A DNA stretch of 64,000 nucleotides from Paramecium tetraurelia. Lineage: Eukaryota > Ciliophora > Oligohymenophorea > Peniculida > Parameciidae. A model generated the notes under the pieces. That model made no database searches, was not told the origin of the DNA, and was given only the letters and a program-made list of their open reading frames with translations. The DNA is taken from positions 71,825 to 135,824 of the forward strand of contig NW_001799640.1 in the NCBI RefSeq assembly GCF_000165425.1, read 5' to 3'. Position 1 is the stretch's first letter, and each line of letters begins with the position of its first letter. This document shows, one piece after another, positions 39,064 through 51,265 of this stretch. Position numbers and translations under genes: made by a program.

Positions 39064-40281
39064 TTTAAATAAGTTAATTATATGTATAATTATTTTCAAA
39101 TTAAATTTAGTAGTAAAATAAGTTTCATAGTCTCATTTGTATTATTGTTAATTAAATGGAATTATTCAAATTTCATTTTTCTTTTTTCCTTGTGGTTATG
39201 TAACACAAACTCCAGAACACTTTTCAATTTCATATTAGATTTTGTAAAGGTTCATTAGTATTATATGATCTAGTATTAATTACTATAAATAGTAAATTAT
39301 ATTAATTCTAAGCTTCCTTGAACCTGTTGATTATAAAGAAAACTAATAAATTAGATTTGATTTAGAAATTTTTATGAATATTAATCTAAGTAAGTAATTG
39401 AATTCGTAAAAATGGAGATTTGAAAATTTTAGTCTTGAATAATACATCTATTAAAAATTCTATTGAAAAATTTTGATAATACAAAAATATATAATAAAAT
39501 TATTCAAAGTTTAAAAATATAATCATTTTAGATTACCTCATTCTACATAGAATAATTAATAAAGAAAATTTTTACATTTACTAATTTAGATAACAGTTCT
39601 ATTTTCTAGCTTCAGAGAATTGATCTTTATGATATCTCAAATAGACTTTATAACTTATGATCATTTTTAGATTAATTTCTAGAAATTAATTTGTAATCAC
39701 AGGTAATATATTATTTTTGTCAAAAAATAAAGAATGGATCAGATTCAAGCTGATTCAAACCATGCAATTAAACGATTAGCCTTTTAGATGATTCATATTA
39801 ATGTTCAAATAAATTTCAGGGGAAATGTATAATGTATTTAAATATCATAAAGAAAATCGTTTAAGTACTGGAGAGACAGATGCCCATCATGTGTCACATG
39901 TAAGTCTTTTTTATGTTAATTCATTGACATTTCCTATTAAAAATCTGTGTTTATCACTAGAGCTATCAAATTGTAGATTCTACATTGGGAAGGGGCAAAA
40001 AAAATTATCATTATGAGGGATTCAGTAGCTTTATGATGAAATTAGCTAGTTCACATGGGACTAGGAACATACAAACAAATATATTAGGCTTTAACTGCCT
40101 TAATATGCACAAATAATAAGTCATTATAAACCTAAAATCAAATTAAAAATATATCACAAATTATTTTTGATTTATGTATTTGCACTTATATTTAAATATT
40201 AATACAGGATACAACAGCTTGAGAAATTTATTCCAAATACAAATTTGTAAAATAACATAAATAGAATCAAAGAAGACAATT
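39064..40281. other. Long AT-rich intergenic region with a doubtful small frame
   Basis: 1.2 kb. The plus-strand piece about 39735-40016 has coding-like text (MDQIQADSNHAIKRLAF, NRLSTGETDAHHVSHV) in shifting frames that I could not splice. It may be a gene remnant. The rest is A/T-rich with nothing recognised. Confidence 0.4.
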
Positions 40282-40867
40282 TCAGGATTGGATAACGGTT
40301 GGGATTTTATTCGTAAATCTACTTTTCTTTTTACTTTTTGAAAAAGGATTGAATTTCTAATGATGAGATCTGCATTGAGTGGCTGTTCTTGTTGGGATGA
40401 ATTGACTCATTAATTTAAATATTTTTTTTGACTTCTTATCATATTTGGACTTAAGGATAGACTCGTGACTCTTAACGAATTCTAGATATTATAAATGTTC
40501 TTATTTTGTCCAATGTCCTAAGCATAAGAATTATACGTACCATTTACTCTTGATTGAGAGTCATCTTCAATCGATGGACACTTTTCTTATTGTCCAGAGT
40601 TAACTTCAGTTGTATGATTATTTTGGACAGTTTTAGTGGTATTAACTGATTCAATCGACTGCTGAGTAATTCCACTATTTAAGAGAGTCGGAGTATCGTA
40701 TTTATATTAGAGTATAGGCAGTGTAGGGGTCTAATTCTAGAGCATCACTTTAAGACTTATAATGGATTAAAATTACTATATTAAAGGAATTATTGTTGTG
40801 GGAAGTAGTAGTATTACTAATAATATTAGGCTTAAGAGTATAAATTGCAAATTATATCTGGATTCAT
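40282..40867 (-). CDS. Single-repeat Myb-like (SHAQKYF-related) protein
   Basis: 177 aa, introns 40518-40540 and 40748-40776. The C-terminal domain HWTKQEHLQYLEFVKSHE ... SQFIPTRTATQCRSHHQKF matches the plant-type MYB/SANT domain, where the third helix normally reads RSHAQKYF. The remainder is Gln/Asn/Tyr-rich and disordered. Such proteins bind DNA as transcription regulators. If the 23-nt intron is not spliced, a TGA truncates the protein before the domain, so intron retention would abolish DNA binding. Confidence 0.8.
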
Positions 40868-41702
40868 CTGTATGAAATTTTGGAATTTCAAAAATAAATT
40901 ATTTTATTTTATTTGATTATAACTAGGCTATTAATGTGGATACGACATATTCATTTAAAAATTCCTATCTTAATGTGTGTAATTATTATAGATTAGGCAT
41001 ATCATTTATATTCACGAATCAGATACAGTTCAGATCAAGATATATGGAAATTCCTAAATTCCTACCAGAAGCTAGGCCTTATATATTTATAATAATTATA
41101 TCAAATTTCTAAATTTCCATGAGGAAACCCGCTTCTTTAATCAATACATAAAACATTTAGAATACCATGATAAGTAACTCTTGAAATTCAAGTACTTTGA
41201 GAGAGAATTTCAGATTGATTATTCTATTTTGAACAATTTTTCTAAGCACTGAATCGATTCTTTAAACACAAAATTTATAAAAATATTTATCAATATTGCA
41301 TCTTTCTGACACCTCAATAGGTAAATCAAGATCAATGTAGATATCTAAATCAGTTTCTTCACTTAGATGAGTTAATTTTATATGATATGCTTAGCATTTT
41401 TTATTTAATATATATATAATAATTAATAATTGTCATCTCATTTTTTTAATTAATGATATCAAGCAAGAAGCAATTTTTTATTAGATCATCTAATTTATTT
41501 TTACATAATAGAAATGTAGTTGAACGAAGTTTATATGAATTGATTTTTATGGGTCATACTTAATTGGATTTGATTTTATGTTATATCTTAAAATATGGAG
41601 TCTTATAATCAAATGTAAAAAGCAATTGATAATTATGCAACCGAATTATTAGAATTGGATTGTTAAAATTAAATGTAAAATTGAGATTTTAATTGAATTA
41701 TT
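40868..41702. other. Intergenic region with an orphan plus-strand frame
   Basis: 835 bp. Between about 40990 and 41252 an open plus-strand frame reads HESDTVQIKIYGNSQIPTRS, then FHEETRFFNQYIKHLEYHDK, ending at TGA 41250-41252. It has no ATG and no clean splice to one, so it is most likely a gene fragment. A 29-codon frame (MESYNQMQKAIDNY) at 41596 is probably a leader or chance frame. Confidence 0.4.
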
Positions 41703-43231
41703 ATGATTCTAAATTTAGATATAATAAAGGAAGAGTTCGAAGAGTAAGTTGAATAGGAGACATATAAGAAAATTTAATATCCTCTTGTACAACATGATAA
41801 CCAACTTAATGATGACCAATTTATTCCAGATGAAATAGTAGATGACGATAAAAATAGAGAATAGAGTGGAGAAAATAGTTAATAGATAGCGGGAATGGTA
41901 TTTACTGGCTTAGGAGGATTTTACACCGACTAGGCAATTGATTTTTAAGAAGCAAAGCCTTAGAATTACTAATATCGAAGGCTTACAATTTATTCTAATT
42001 TTACTTAGTTTTATCGACCAAGTGAAGTCGAGAATGACAATTTAGAAAATTAGAACAGAAATTTATTTGAAAACTTTTCAACTTTTGCAGCATGGTCTAT
42101 ACTTACATACCAAACAGTTAATAATGCTATCATACCTGCATGGATAATGACAATACCATTAGATAAAGTATTGATTATATACAAATAAAATAGTACTTGA
42201 GAATAACTTGGAGATTTTTGATATAGAGTATATTTTTAATTCCTATAATGATGTATGAACAAAGAACTGGAAGTTAGTAGGTGAAATAGTAATATGAAAT
42301 TCGATATATTTTTAAATGGGAAAATATGAGATAACTTTATTTTGCAAGTATAAGTCCAACAATTGCATGCACAATATTTTTGTTTTGTTTTGATTATAAC
42401 TACATTGCCACTATTTTCATTTTGGGATCCCAAACAAATTTCTGGCTTTCATTTATTCGAGATAAAATATAGAATCATATATTAGAGAAGCGTGGTTAGA
42501 TATTCAGTATTTTTGGGTATAAATTGAAATAACAAGATTTTTGTTGATTGGAGTTCAGTCTATAACAATGAGTAGTGGTTCTGGAATACCAATAATGGCA
42601 TCTAATTATATTAATACGTCTGTATTCACTTAAGTTCCCCAATTAAAATTACTGATTGGGACTATGGTGCCAGTAATAGAAATTGATGATATTTAGTTTG
42701 CTTCTTCGTTGCTGTTGGCTAGATGTTCCGTATTTAATTTGAGAGTAAGAAACACATTCCCGATTTACTTGTGCAATTATTTCATAGCGATATTTGTTAG
42801 TTTGAATATCTTTATGGTTGCTTATTTTGTTGATGGGATTTCGTTGGATGATGATCCAAAGTTTGGAGTTTTTGGGTTGTTCACAAATTAGAAGTTTATA
42901 GAATTTTTGTATTATTTTATGAATATAAGATAGATATAATTCAGTGATCATAATAATAGGAATATCCATTTGTTCTGTACTAACAGTTTAGTTATTTGAT
43001 CCTTTGACTTTGGCTATTTGTAACCTTATTGAGCCTTTGATAACATCAGTTCTGTGTAAATTTACAGGGGTTCAATATTATCCAGATGGGTTGACTTATT
43101 TTGGGTACTTTTGGTTACAATTTGGATAATTGTTGATTATAATAGGGTAGGATTTGCATAAAAGGTAATTGGATATGAGTGCCAAGCTGAACACTTAATG
43201 TAAGCATTCTTCAAGCAAGAAGACGTTGTGA
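41703..43231 (+). CDS. DMT-superfamily (EamA/SLC35-like) membrane transporter, copy A
   Basis: 477 aa with introns of 26, 20, 24 and 25 nt. A charged ~150-residue N-terminus precedes about ten hydrophobic segments. First repeat: NNAIIPAWIMTIPLDKYLRI; then FLFCFDYNYIATIFILGSQT. The last segment, FDPLTLAICNLIEPLITSVL, corresponds to the EP-containing helix of DMT carriers (usually .EP...). Followed 37 bp downstream by a paralogue with the same intron positions. Substrate unknown; nucleotide-sugar and drug/metabolite carriers share this fold. Confidence 0.78.
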
Positions 43232-43268
43232 TTCACAAATTGTTATTCAAAATGTATTTAATTATTTA

Positions 43269-44833
43269 ATGTCTCTTTTACATTTAAAAACAATAAAAGA
43301 AGAAAGGCATTCATATGAAAATATAGATTTAAACCAGAATCTTTTGGATTAGGCTGAAAATGTATATTAATCGTGATTAAGTAGAGGGAGTATGAACCTG
43401 ATGAGAACGAATAATTTCTCCCAGAAGAATAAAAGGAATTGAGTGATGAGGATGTATAGGATTAATAACAGAAACATGAAAATGTGAAGAGTTTTGTTGT
43501 TGGCACTGGAATGGATGGATTTCTACTTGAAGAAACATTTGGATTTGACGATAAGAAATAGAAGAATAATAAGCAAATCAAGAGACTGACATTGAATACT
43601 CGACTTACATAGATAGTGGGTCTAAATAAATTGGCAGATGATGAAGAAGATGATCAATAACTTTATGAGAAAATTCCTTAGTATTTTGCTTGGGGCATTA
43701 TTTTTTATGCATCAGTCAATAATGCCGTGATTCCTCCATGGATTATGACAATACCGGCTGAAAAGGTATGTATTAATATTCAACAAAGTATTTGCGTATA
43801 GCATGGAGATTTTTATTATAAGGGATATTTCTCATCCCCTTTATCATGTACGAGTACAGGAGTGGGAATGAGAAAGTTAAGTCAGCATACACCTCTGAAT
43901 TTCTGTTGAGATGGACTCACATGAGAAAAGTATATATGGCAAGTTTGACTACAACTGTAACTTTTGCTGTAGTTCTGTTTTGTTTTGATTATACGAATAT
44001 CTCAAGTGTTAGTGTCCTGGCATCTCAGACTAATTTCTGGTTGTCAGTCTTTAGAAAAAAAGAAAATAACCACAATTTCGAAGGAGGAGGCAAGATCATG
44101 TGTGTGGTAGGGTAGAATAATATATTATTAATAGATATCTTCTAATTTGTTTAGACTCATATATGTTGAACACTGACACTATTCCTGAAACAGCCAAGTA
44201 ATACATCAATCCTTTGTTGTACAACAGACCTATCTGGATGAGGATCATTATTGGAAACACCATACCAGTAATAGATCAATTTATTCATTTAGTTTTTTGC
44301 ATCTATAATTTTAGCTGAATTATCAAAAGCTAATCAAGATCTCAGAAATTTATTCCCACCTTTCTTAGCTAATTTCTGCGTTGCTTTTTTTGTTTGTCTA
44401 AATATGTGCATGGTCTCATTTTTTATGGATGGAACATCAATTAATTTTGATTCAAGATGGGGATGGTTTGGATTGTTTCAAAATGGAAAATTCATGGGCT
44501 TTTTGTACCACTATTATTTCTTATTCCATTAGTTACATGTCTACTATATTAAGCATTGGAGTATTCATCTCTTCTATTTTAATCAGTAAGCTATTTGAAC
44601 CTATTGTACCTGCCACTGCTGCCTTATTTGAGCCAGTCATTACAGCTATCCTATGTGAAATCTTTCATGTTCAATATTACCCAAATGCTATCGCTTGTTT
44701 TGGATATGTATTTCTATTGCCAGGCTAATTTATTATTATTGTTGGACAACACATATTGAAGAAGTAATAAGAACAAGAACAAAAATAGAAACTAGAATAA
44801 CAGTAGTAAATTCATGCTTCGAGAGCTCAATGA
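43269..44833 (+). CDS. DMT-superfamily membrane transporter, copy B
   Basis: 481 aa, introns of 20, 23, 23, 25 and 28 nt. Closely parallels copy A: NNAVIPPWIMTIPAEKYLRI, FCFDYTNISSVSVLASQT, LFEPIVPATAALFEPVITAI and VQYYPNAIACFGYVF. N-terminus MSLLHLKTIKEERHSY is related to copy A's MILNLDIIKEEFEE, which supports both starts. The acidic hydrophilic N-terminus is cytosolic by inference. Ends in a Gln-rich tail. Copies A and B form a direct tandem duplication. Confidence 0.78.
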
Positions 44834-44915
44834 TGTGCAAAATCAAATGTTAAATTTAATACTTGATTATTTTATTAATTAATGAAGTTAAACAATAATA
44901 TTTAACGAATAAATA

Positions 44916-45452
44916 ATGTTCCTGTTCCAAAAAAGATTAATGACTCTATCACAAAGTTCTTAGTAACCTATTAGACTTAAACCTAAGTTCTATTCATAGC
45001 AAAAGGAAAATGTACCTATGCAGAAGGATCTTCCAAAAGTGAATTTGATTAATAAATTGAATGAAGCCTCTAAAATACCTAAACCCTTACCAAAACCATA
45101 AGTATAAATTACTCAAAAGACTATATCCAAAGATATTTGGCACAAAAAGTCAATATCTATGAAAATGAAAAATGCTAATTTTAAGGATGGAAAAAGAATA
45201 GTCAGTGGATAACTGATCAAATACAAAAAAGGTGATTAGATCTACGCATTTCGATGCATAAAAGATACCATGAAACAATGCAAATTAAGAGATATAAAAT
45301 TAGATCATGATGTTGACACTGATGATGAATAAATTTTTATGGCCACCAAAAATATGTTTATGAGCTTATGTTAAAGCATTAAACGAGAATTATTCAACAA
45401 TGACGATTATCAAAACGAGAACAAAATTATTATAGATGACGACTTCTTATGA
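44916..45452 (+). CDS. Unknown small basic protein
   Basis: Single exon of 178 aa. Basic first half with prolines (ASKIPKPLPKPQVQITQKT), then KKSISMKMKNANFKDGKR and an acidic end (NDDYQNENKIIIDDDFL). No recognised domain. The open frame, good start context in AT-rich sequence and closeness to neighbours support it. Its stop is 11 bp from the stop of the convergent acyltransferase gene. Confidence 0.6.
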
Positions 45453-45463
45453 TTTTATGATGT

Positions 45464-46477
45464 TCATAAACAACTGATATACTAATCAATTTATATCCCT
45501 AATAAATTTGGTTCTATAATCCATCCAATTCTTCTTACTCTTTTATATTATAAAATTATTACTAATTTTCGCATTAACATATTATGAACAAATTGATTAT
45601 AAAACTCACCAAATCGACAATCAGAAAATACAAAATATGGCACTCTTAAGAAATGCATCTGTAAACCGCAACTCCAATTAACCAATAGATTATACAACAT
45701 CCTCATCCATGAATTCCCAACCAGTAATACTCTGCTATTAGTTAAAATACTCAACAGTCCAGTTGGATTTGAAGAGTTATACTTTGCTACGTGTTATCTT
45801 TATTTTGAATAAGAATTTATCTTGCTCGCTTCTTTTATCATTAACTCGTCGATTTTTAGGAAATGCTAACCATTCGATACTCCTCCTTCCCAAAAGACTA
45901 TCAAGGGTCCACTTCTTTGCTTGTCTATCAGTTCCATTAATTCTCTTATATCTTTTCCACTTCTAAACATCTTAAAACCACACTTTTCAATTTAGAATGA
46001 ATCAATGATTGCCTAATAGTAACTTATTAATTGGTATCGCACTCTTCTCTTGTATAAGGAAACATGAGTAAATGAGGGAGAGAAGCTTAATAATAAAACT
46101 AAATTATACTAAGTAATAAGAGTAAAAACATCGATGGGAGAGGTCCTTGAACATAACAAGCTATATGATTGTAAATTTTAAGGCTTCTAATTCTAAGCAG
46201 AATTTGAGAACATTGATTTGACATTATAGAATCCCATCAACAACAATAAAGCTCTTCCGATGAAGAAGTTGTGTAGCAATATTATGATTCTAATAAACTT
46301 ATGAACACTTTGACGAAATTCTTGGTTTTGTAATTTTCTAAAGAGTAAGTCATTAAAGATTATTATTTGTAAAGTCAATCCTAAAAAGATTGGCAATCTT
46401 ATTGATAAAAGTACGCACTCTAGTATTGTTTTGATTCTACTTCCTTTGGGTATAGCTTTGGGCAAGAAGGGATTCAT
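45464..46477 (-). CDS. LPCAT/AGPAT-like acyltransferase with altered HX4D motif
   Basis: About 329-337 aa; a 24-nt stop-free intron (46086-46109) is likely. MNPFLPKAIPKGSRIKTILE followed by hydrophobic helices is like the membrane-entry region of LPCAT/AGPAT enzymes. The catalytic block NHX4D reads SRTSPID (111-116): Asp kept, His replaced by Arg. The glycerol-phosphate block reads FWEGGVSNGQ, with Glu and Gly kept. Family members acylate lysophospholipids at ER or plasma membrane. Loss of His predicts little or no activity unless the sequence is wrong here. Confidence 0.72.
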
Positions 46478-46555
46478 ATTTAAATTATCACATTTTTATT
46501 TACTATTTATAATAAATTTATATCAGTATTCAATAGTTTTTATATTACCAATATA

Positions 46556-48493
46556 TCATTTCTGTAATAAAGGAAGGGGAGACGAGAGACATCTTTAAGT
46601 GTTTAATCTTATTTCTTAATTGAAACTGTTGATTAAAGAATCTTTCTTTTGAGATTAGACCAATTGCCAATCTTCATCTCTCTTAATGTACATTTGCGGA
46701 TCGAATGAATGAATGGGCACTAAACTTAATCCAAGAGGTATCTGTCTGTAGAGAAAAAATTGAATCTTGTATTGTTACTTTCCTATGTTTCGCATCGTCA
46801 TTTTATCAAAAGGTCCTAGATTTCTGATTATCAACAAAGATATTGATATGTAAAGGTCCAATTGCCTTTTATCATTCTTTTTGATTTCTTCCAAAGTCAT
46901 GGGATTGATGATGGGAAATTTGTCAATTTCAATCCTGGTGCCTTTAGGGACCTTAAAGTAAAAGGAAACATTCACAATGTGTTAAGGTAAGAAAGATTGA
47001 TCCAGATCTTCTTCTATTAGTATTGATATTTCATCTGAGTACTAGGACGAAAATATCATAAGATTTAGGAATAGTTGTTAGACCTACTTGATATCAGACC
47101 TCATGAATAGATCATTGACCTAAGATTGTATTTTGATTACTCTTGTTTTCAGTTTGGTGTTACTTCGATAATATTTCATTTTATCAACCAAACATTGGAG
47201 TAGGGAGATCAAATTAAATTTTAAGAGGGATAACTATTTGAGATCAGCATTGGCTGAGAAGTAATCTGAAATGTTGTAATATTTGTTTTAGGAGATGTAC
47301 AATTGAGCGATGATGTAGTTAAGACACTTATTGATTTATTAAGATTAATTGCACTTTTTGAGAATTCCATTAAGAAGTATTAAAGACAATCTAATGTGGG
47401 TGTTAAAAATATCGGAAAAATAGTTCAATAACTTCAGGGTTGCTTTATTCTGTAATTTTAACTTATCTACAAATTATTTTTTTTACTGTTCAGTAATTAA
47501 TAATATTGCGCATGGTTGAGTATCAAAACATAACACAACTTTAATTACAAAGGATTCTTCTGAATTAAATCCAAATAACACGTGCTAATAATCTAAATAC
47601 TTGTTCTCATAGTTTTCTAATTTAAGCAATCTTTTTTTATCAGTAAACAAATAGAACAAGAATTATTCCAAATTCATATCGATTGAATTTGTCCTAATAT
47701 CCATTTGTTTTTTTATCTTTCGACCTTGACTGGCAACCATAGTTTTCCTTATAAATGCTTAGAAATTGTATTAATCTTCCTATTCATTAAATTTATCCAC
47801 ATTCTCCTATTATAATAAAATTTATCTTGAATTTTCAATGAAATTTACAATATAATATTTCATTTCTAAATTTTCTCTAATACTATTTTCTATCGTTAAG
47901 TGCTTGCAATATTGCATATATGTCATCCTCATCAATTATTATTAATATCTTGATTATTGGTAGTAGAGAATGATGTAAATAATGAACTTTACAACTTGAG
48001 ACCATAAGGGCTCTTTGGGATTGGGGATCATAATCATAAAGAATATGTATATAAATAATAAAGTGAATGCCTTCTAGATAGAATCCATCATGTTTATAAT
48101 CCTATAAATGCATATGAAATTATGTTACGTTAAACTAAGAATTGCCAGAAAATATCCATCAATAAATTAGTATCTCTCTGGATGTATTTACAAATATTGA
48201 GATGCTGCATAAAACATGTTGAATAACAAAATTCCAATAAGTAACAATATTTCATACGCTCTAATACATCTCTTCTGATATCTCAAACTTGTCAATACGA
48301 TAATTCCCAATATAATATTCAGACAAAATGCAAACCAAGATGACTCAAAAACCTTTTCTATTGAGTAGTAGATAATTAGAGGTATTAAAATGACTTTCTA
48401 TATTAACTAGAATCTTAATCTGAACTTCTGTATGTACCTTTCATACTATTCTTCGAATTTCTCAGAGTTAAACTTCTATGATAATAATTGCAT
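46556..48493 (-). CDS. Histidine-kinase-like multi-pass protein with decayed catalytic motifs (paralogue 1)
   Basis: Single exon of 645 aa. Residues 34-178 contain about six hydrophobic helices. A middle region ends AILLITEQQKK, then a helix at about 355-375 with FNTHIRLSLILLNGI at the place of a HisKA H-box; His366 is present. The GHKL-like part has DIKQVQQLFLNLMIFSSQ (467-484), like an N-box but without the Mg-binding Asn, then IDKFPIINPMTLEEI and LLIIRNLGPFDKM where F- and G2-boxes would be, without GxG. A sensor-like pseudokinase is inferred. Paralogues follow at 48620 and 52602. Confidence 0.7.
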
Positions 48494-48619
48494 TTTATAA
48501 TATATATATAAGTTAATTTTGACAATGCTTAATGTTTTATATTTAGACAAACAATGATCTAAATATTAATATCAGATATCAGATTTAAAATTTTATTAAT
48601 TATTCAAAATTAAAGAATA

Positions 48620-50535
48620 TCATAATTCTCCAAAATTATCTAATTAAATTCTTGGACTCAAAGATAATAGATCGAAATATGCTGCATGTTTCCCATGAAT
48701 TGATGATCTCGCATTCAATATCAGGTAATTACTAGGATGCTAGGATTTCATAGGCATAAGATGAAAATCTTCGGAAAGTTCTCTGAAGATCAAAAACTCA
48801 ATGCTGTTGACACCATTCTTATTTTGTTTAATGTGTATTTTATTCGTCGGCCCCAATTTTCTCACAATAACTATGGCCATTGGCAAGTTCAACTAATAGA
48901 CCTACTCTGCATTATGTCTCAATTCCGACAGAGTAATTGGATTAATGAAGGGAAGTCCTTTTATTGCATCCTTACTGAAGCTTGTCCCTTTAAATTCTAT
49001 CTTCACACGAAAGTATGGCTTCTTCAAAGAATACTCTTCTCCTTAATCCAATACAATCCCAATTTCCTGGCAATGCTCAGTCAGATAATATAGGAGATTC
49101 AGAAATAATTGCTTAAGCTGTTTTTGATCCTAGAAAACATTGTCTTTTTTTAGTTGATTTGTTATCGAATATGTAAATTTCTTACTCTAATAAAAGTAAT
49201 GTTATATTTCGATCAAAATATCTTCTAAGAAAGTAATAAAATTAAATTTTTAAATAATTGATCTTTAGAATGAAGTATTAAGATTGAAAAAATCTTTGAT
49301 GTTCTGAAAATCATTGTATGCCTTCGCTATTTTGCTTTATATTTTTTGGTATATACACAAATCCATATTATTATTGGACTTTACCTTTTGGTACTTGTGT
49401 ATACCCCTAAAGTAGATCAGACTCATTTTCACTTGGGATTAGAATATTTCATCGATGGTTTCCATGACTTACTGAAATATCTTATATCTCAATTTTAGTT
49501 CCTCTATAAATACGTCCTTCTTATTTTAAGAGATCAAAATTATTGCACTTGGCAATTAGTCAAAGTACTTAATAATGGAAATATTGTAGTTCTCTTAGTT
49601 TTGTACTCCTTGCAACTTAATCAAGGAATCAACTTGGAATTTATTCATGTAGTCCTTCAACTTCTCTGGACAACTTACAAAATAGAATAGAAATTTCTCG
49701 AGATTCATTTTAGCGTCCTATTTTATTTCTTCCTCTGATTTGTAGTGAGTTCGAGATTCCTAATCCTTTATGAGAACCCTCATATTTCTAATCTGAGAAA
49801 CAAATTGCTACTATTATTGAATTGTGATATTGTCTTCATTGTTATATGTAGTCAATAGCATTTAATTAGTATCTCTTTTGTAACTAACAATATAGAGTGT
49901 GATGCCACACAAGTTAACTAATTATTGCTCAGCCTTTTGATGCTTGGCCAGCTCTATATATTCTTATCTTTAAATTTACTCTGTTTTGTATAGATAGATC
50001 AGGTGTAGTGTTAAATACACCAAGAATATAATCATCTGTTCCCATATTTCCTCCATCAACATAGGTTGAAAGATTTGTAGCAGAATGTAAATTGAAACAT
50101 GGATAAAGCATTTTTACATAAAACTTGCCTAATTCAATACTCTATTATATTATGCAAAATACATGATGTGGTTGCCAAGGCCAACATATACCCTTCGATG
50201 TAACTAATTTGATGAAGGGTTTCATTAAGTATTTTGTGTAATGATTTATAATAATTAAAGACCGTCATAAAGATAATAATCGTGTTGTTGAGATAACGTT
50301 GTTCTTAGCGATCAATGTTTAATTTCACACTGATTATTAGCAATATCAAACCTATTCCACTGATACAAAGTGAAATCCAAATTTATTTAAATGCACTTGA
50401 AATTAACACGTACAACAGCATTAAAATTACCAACGCCTACTGAAATTTTAACAATTATTAAGATAGTTCCTTTTTCCTATTTTAATATTTAGTTTCAATA
50501 ACTTTATCTGCAAAGGAGAGTGATAAGAAATTCAT
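48620..50535 (-). CDS. Histidine-kinase-like multi-pass protein (paralogue 2)
   Basis: 630 aa with one 23-nt intron within the transmembrane region. Six hydrophobic helices in the first ~190 residues. The H-box-like helix reads FQSQVKMSLIYFRGI, with Gln where paralogue 1 has His. N-box-like DQKQLKQLFLNLLYYL, F-box-like IKGLPFINPITLSEL, and LPMAIVIVRKLGPTNKI in the G2-box position. The C-terminal ~200 residues align with paralogue 1 along their whole length. It lies 127 bp upstream of paralogue 1 on the same strand. Confidence 0.7.
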
Positions 50536-51265
50536 ATTATTTTCTTAATTTTATATTAATGTATAATTTTTCAAATCAATATCATTATTATTCTTACTTT
50601 ATTGCAGTTTATAAAATATTTACAAACCCCAAAGATTCCACTCACTTAATAATTATAATATATTTATAGTTATATTGCTTTCCATTTATGATTGATGTAA
50701 TCTAAAATATAATATGATTTCAAAATATGTGATTTCACCCTCCTCTAAAAAGTGAATCAATTTTATTAAGTTGATATATACTTAACATATGAAATTACTT
50801 CATTTATTTTATATTTCTTATAATAATGTAAAATTAAAAAGTAATTTTTTTCTATTTTTTCTAAAAATTATTTATTTGTATGTTTATAATAGGAGTATTT
50901 AATTAAGTGTTTGTGTATCTAATCCAAAAAAATGAATAAAAATTCACTTAAATTAAATGAAAGTCAAGATATATTGATTTTATAAATAATATAAATCGTT
51001 TTGAGAAATTTAAGACTCTATTGAAATATATAAAGTTTATATTCATAATAATATTAATAAATTATTAAATAATAGTCATACCATCAATTACATATCTATA
51101 CTTGACTTTTTATGAAATCAATCTTGGGTGAATCAATAAAATCGGAGAGTGGATAATGATTTGGATGCATTATTAAGACTTAAATGAAGTCAGAATTACT
51201 AAATAATAAGATTCTTATTTTAATATGAATCACTAAATATAGTATCAACAATAATAAATAAGTCA
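50536..51265. other. Intergenic region
   Basis: 730 bp of A/T-rich sequence between the start of paralogue 2 and the stop of the PP1-docking candidate. Nothing recognised. Confidence 0.5.
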
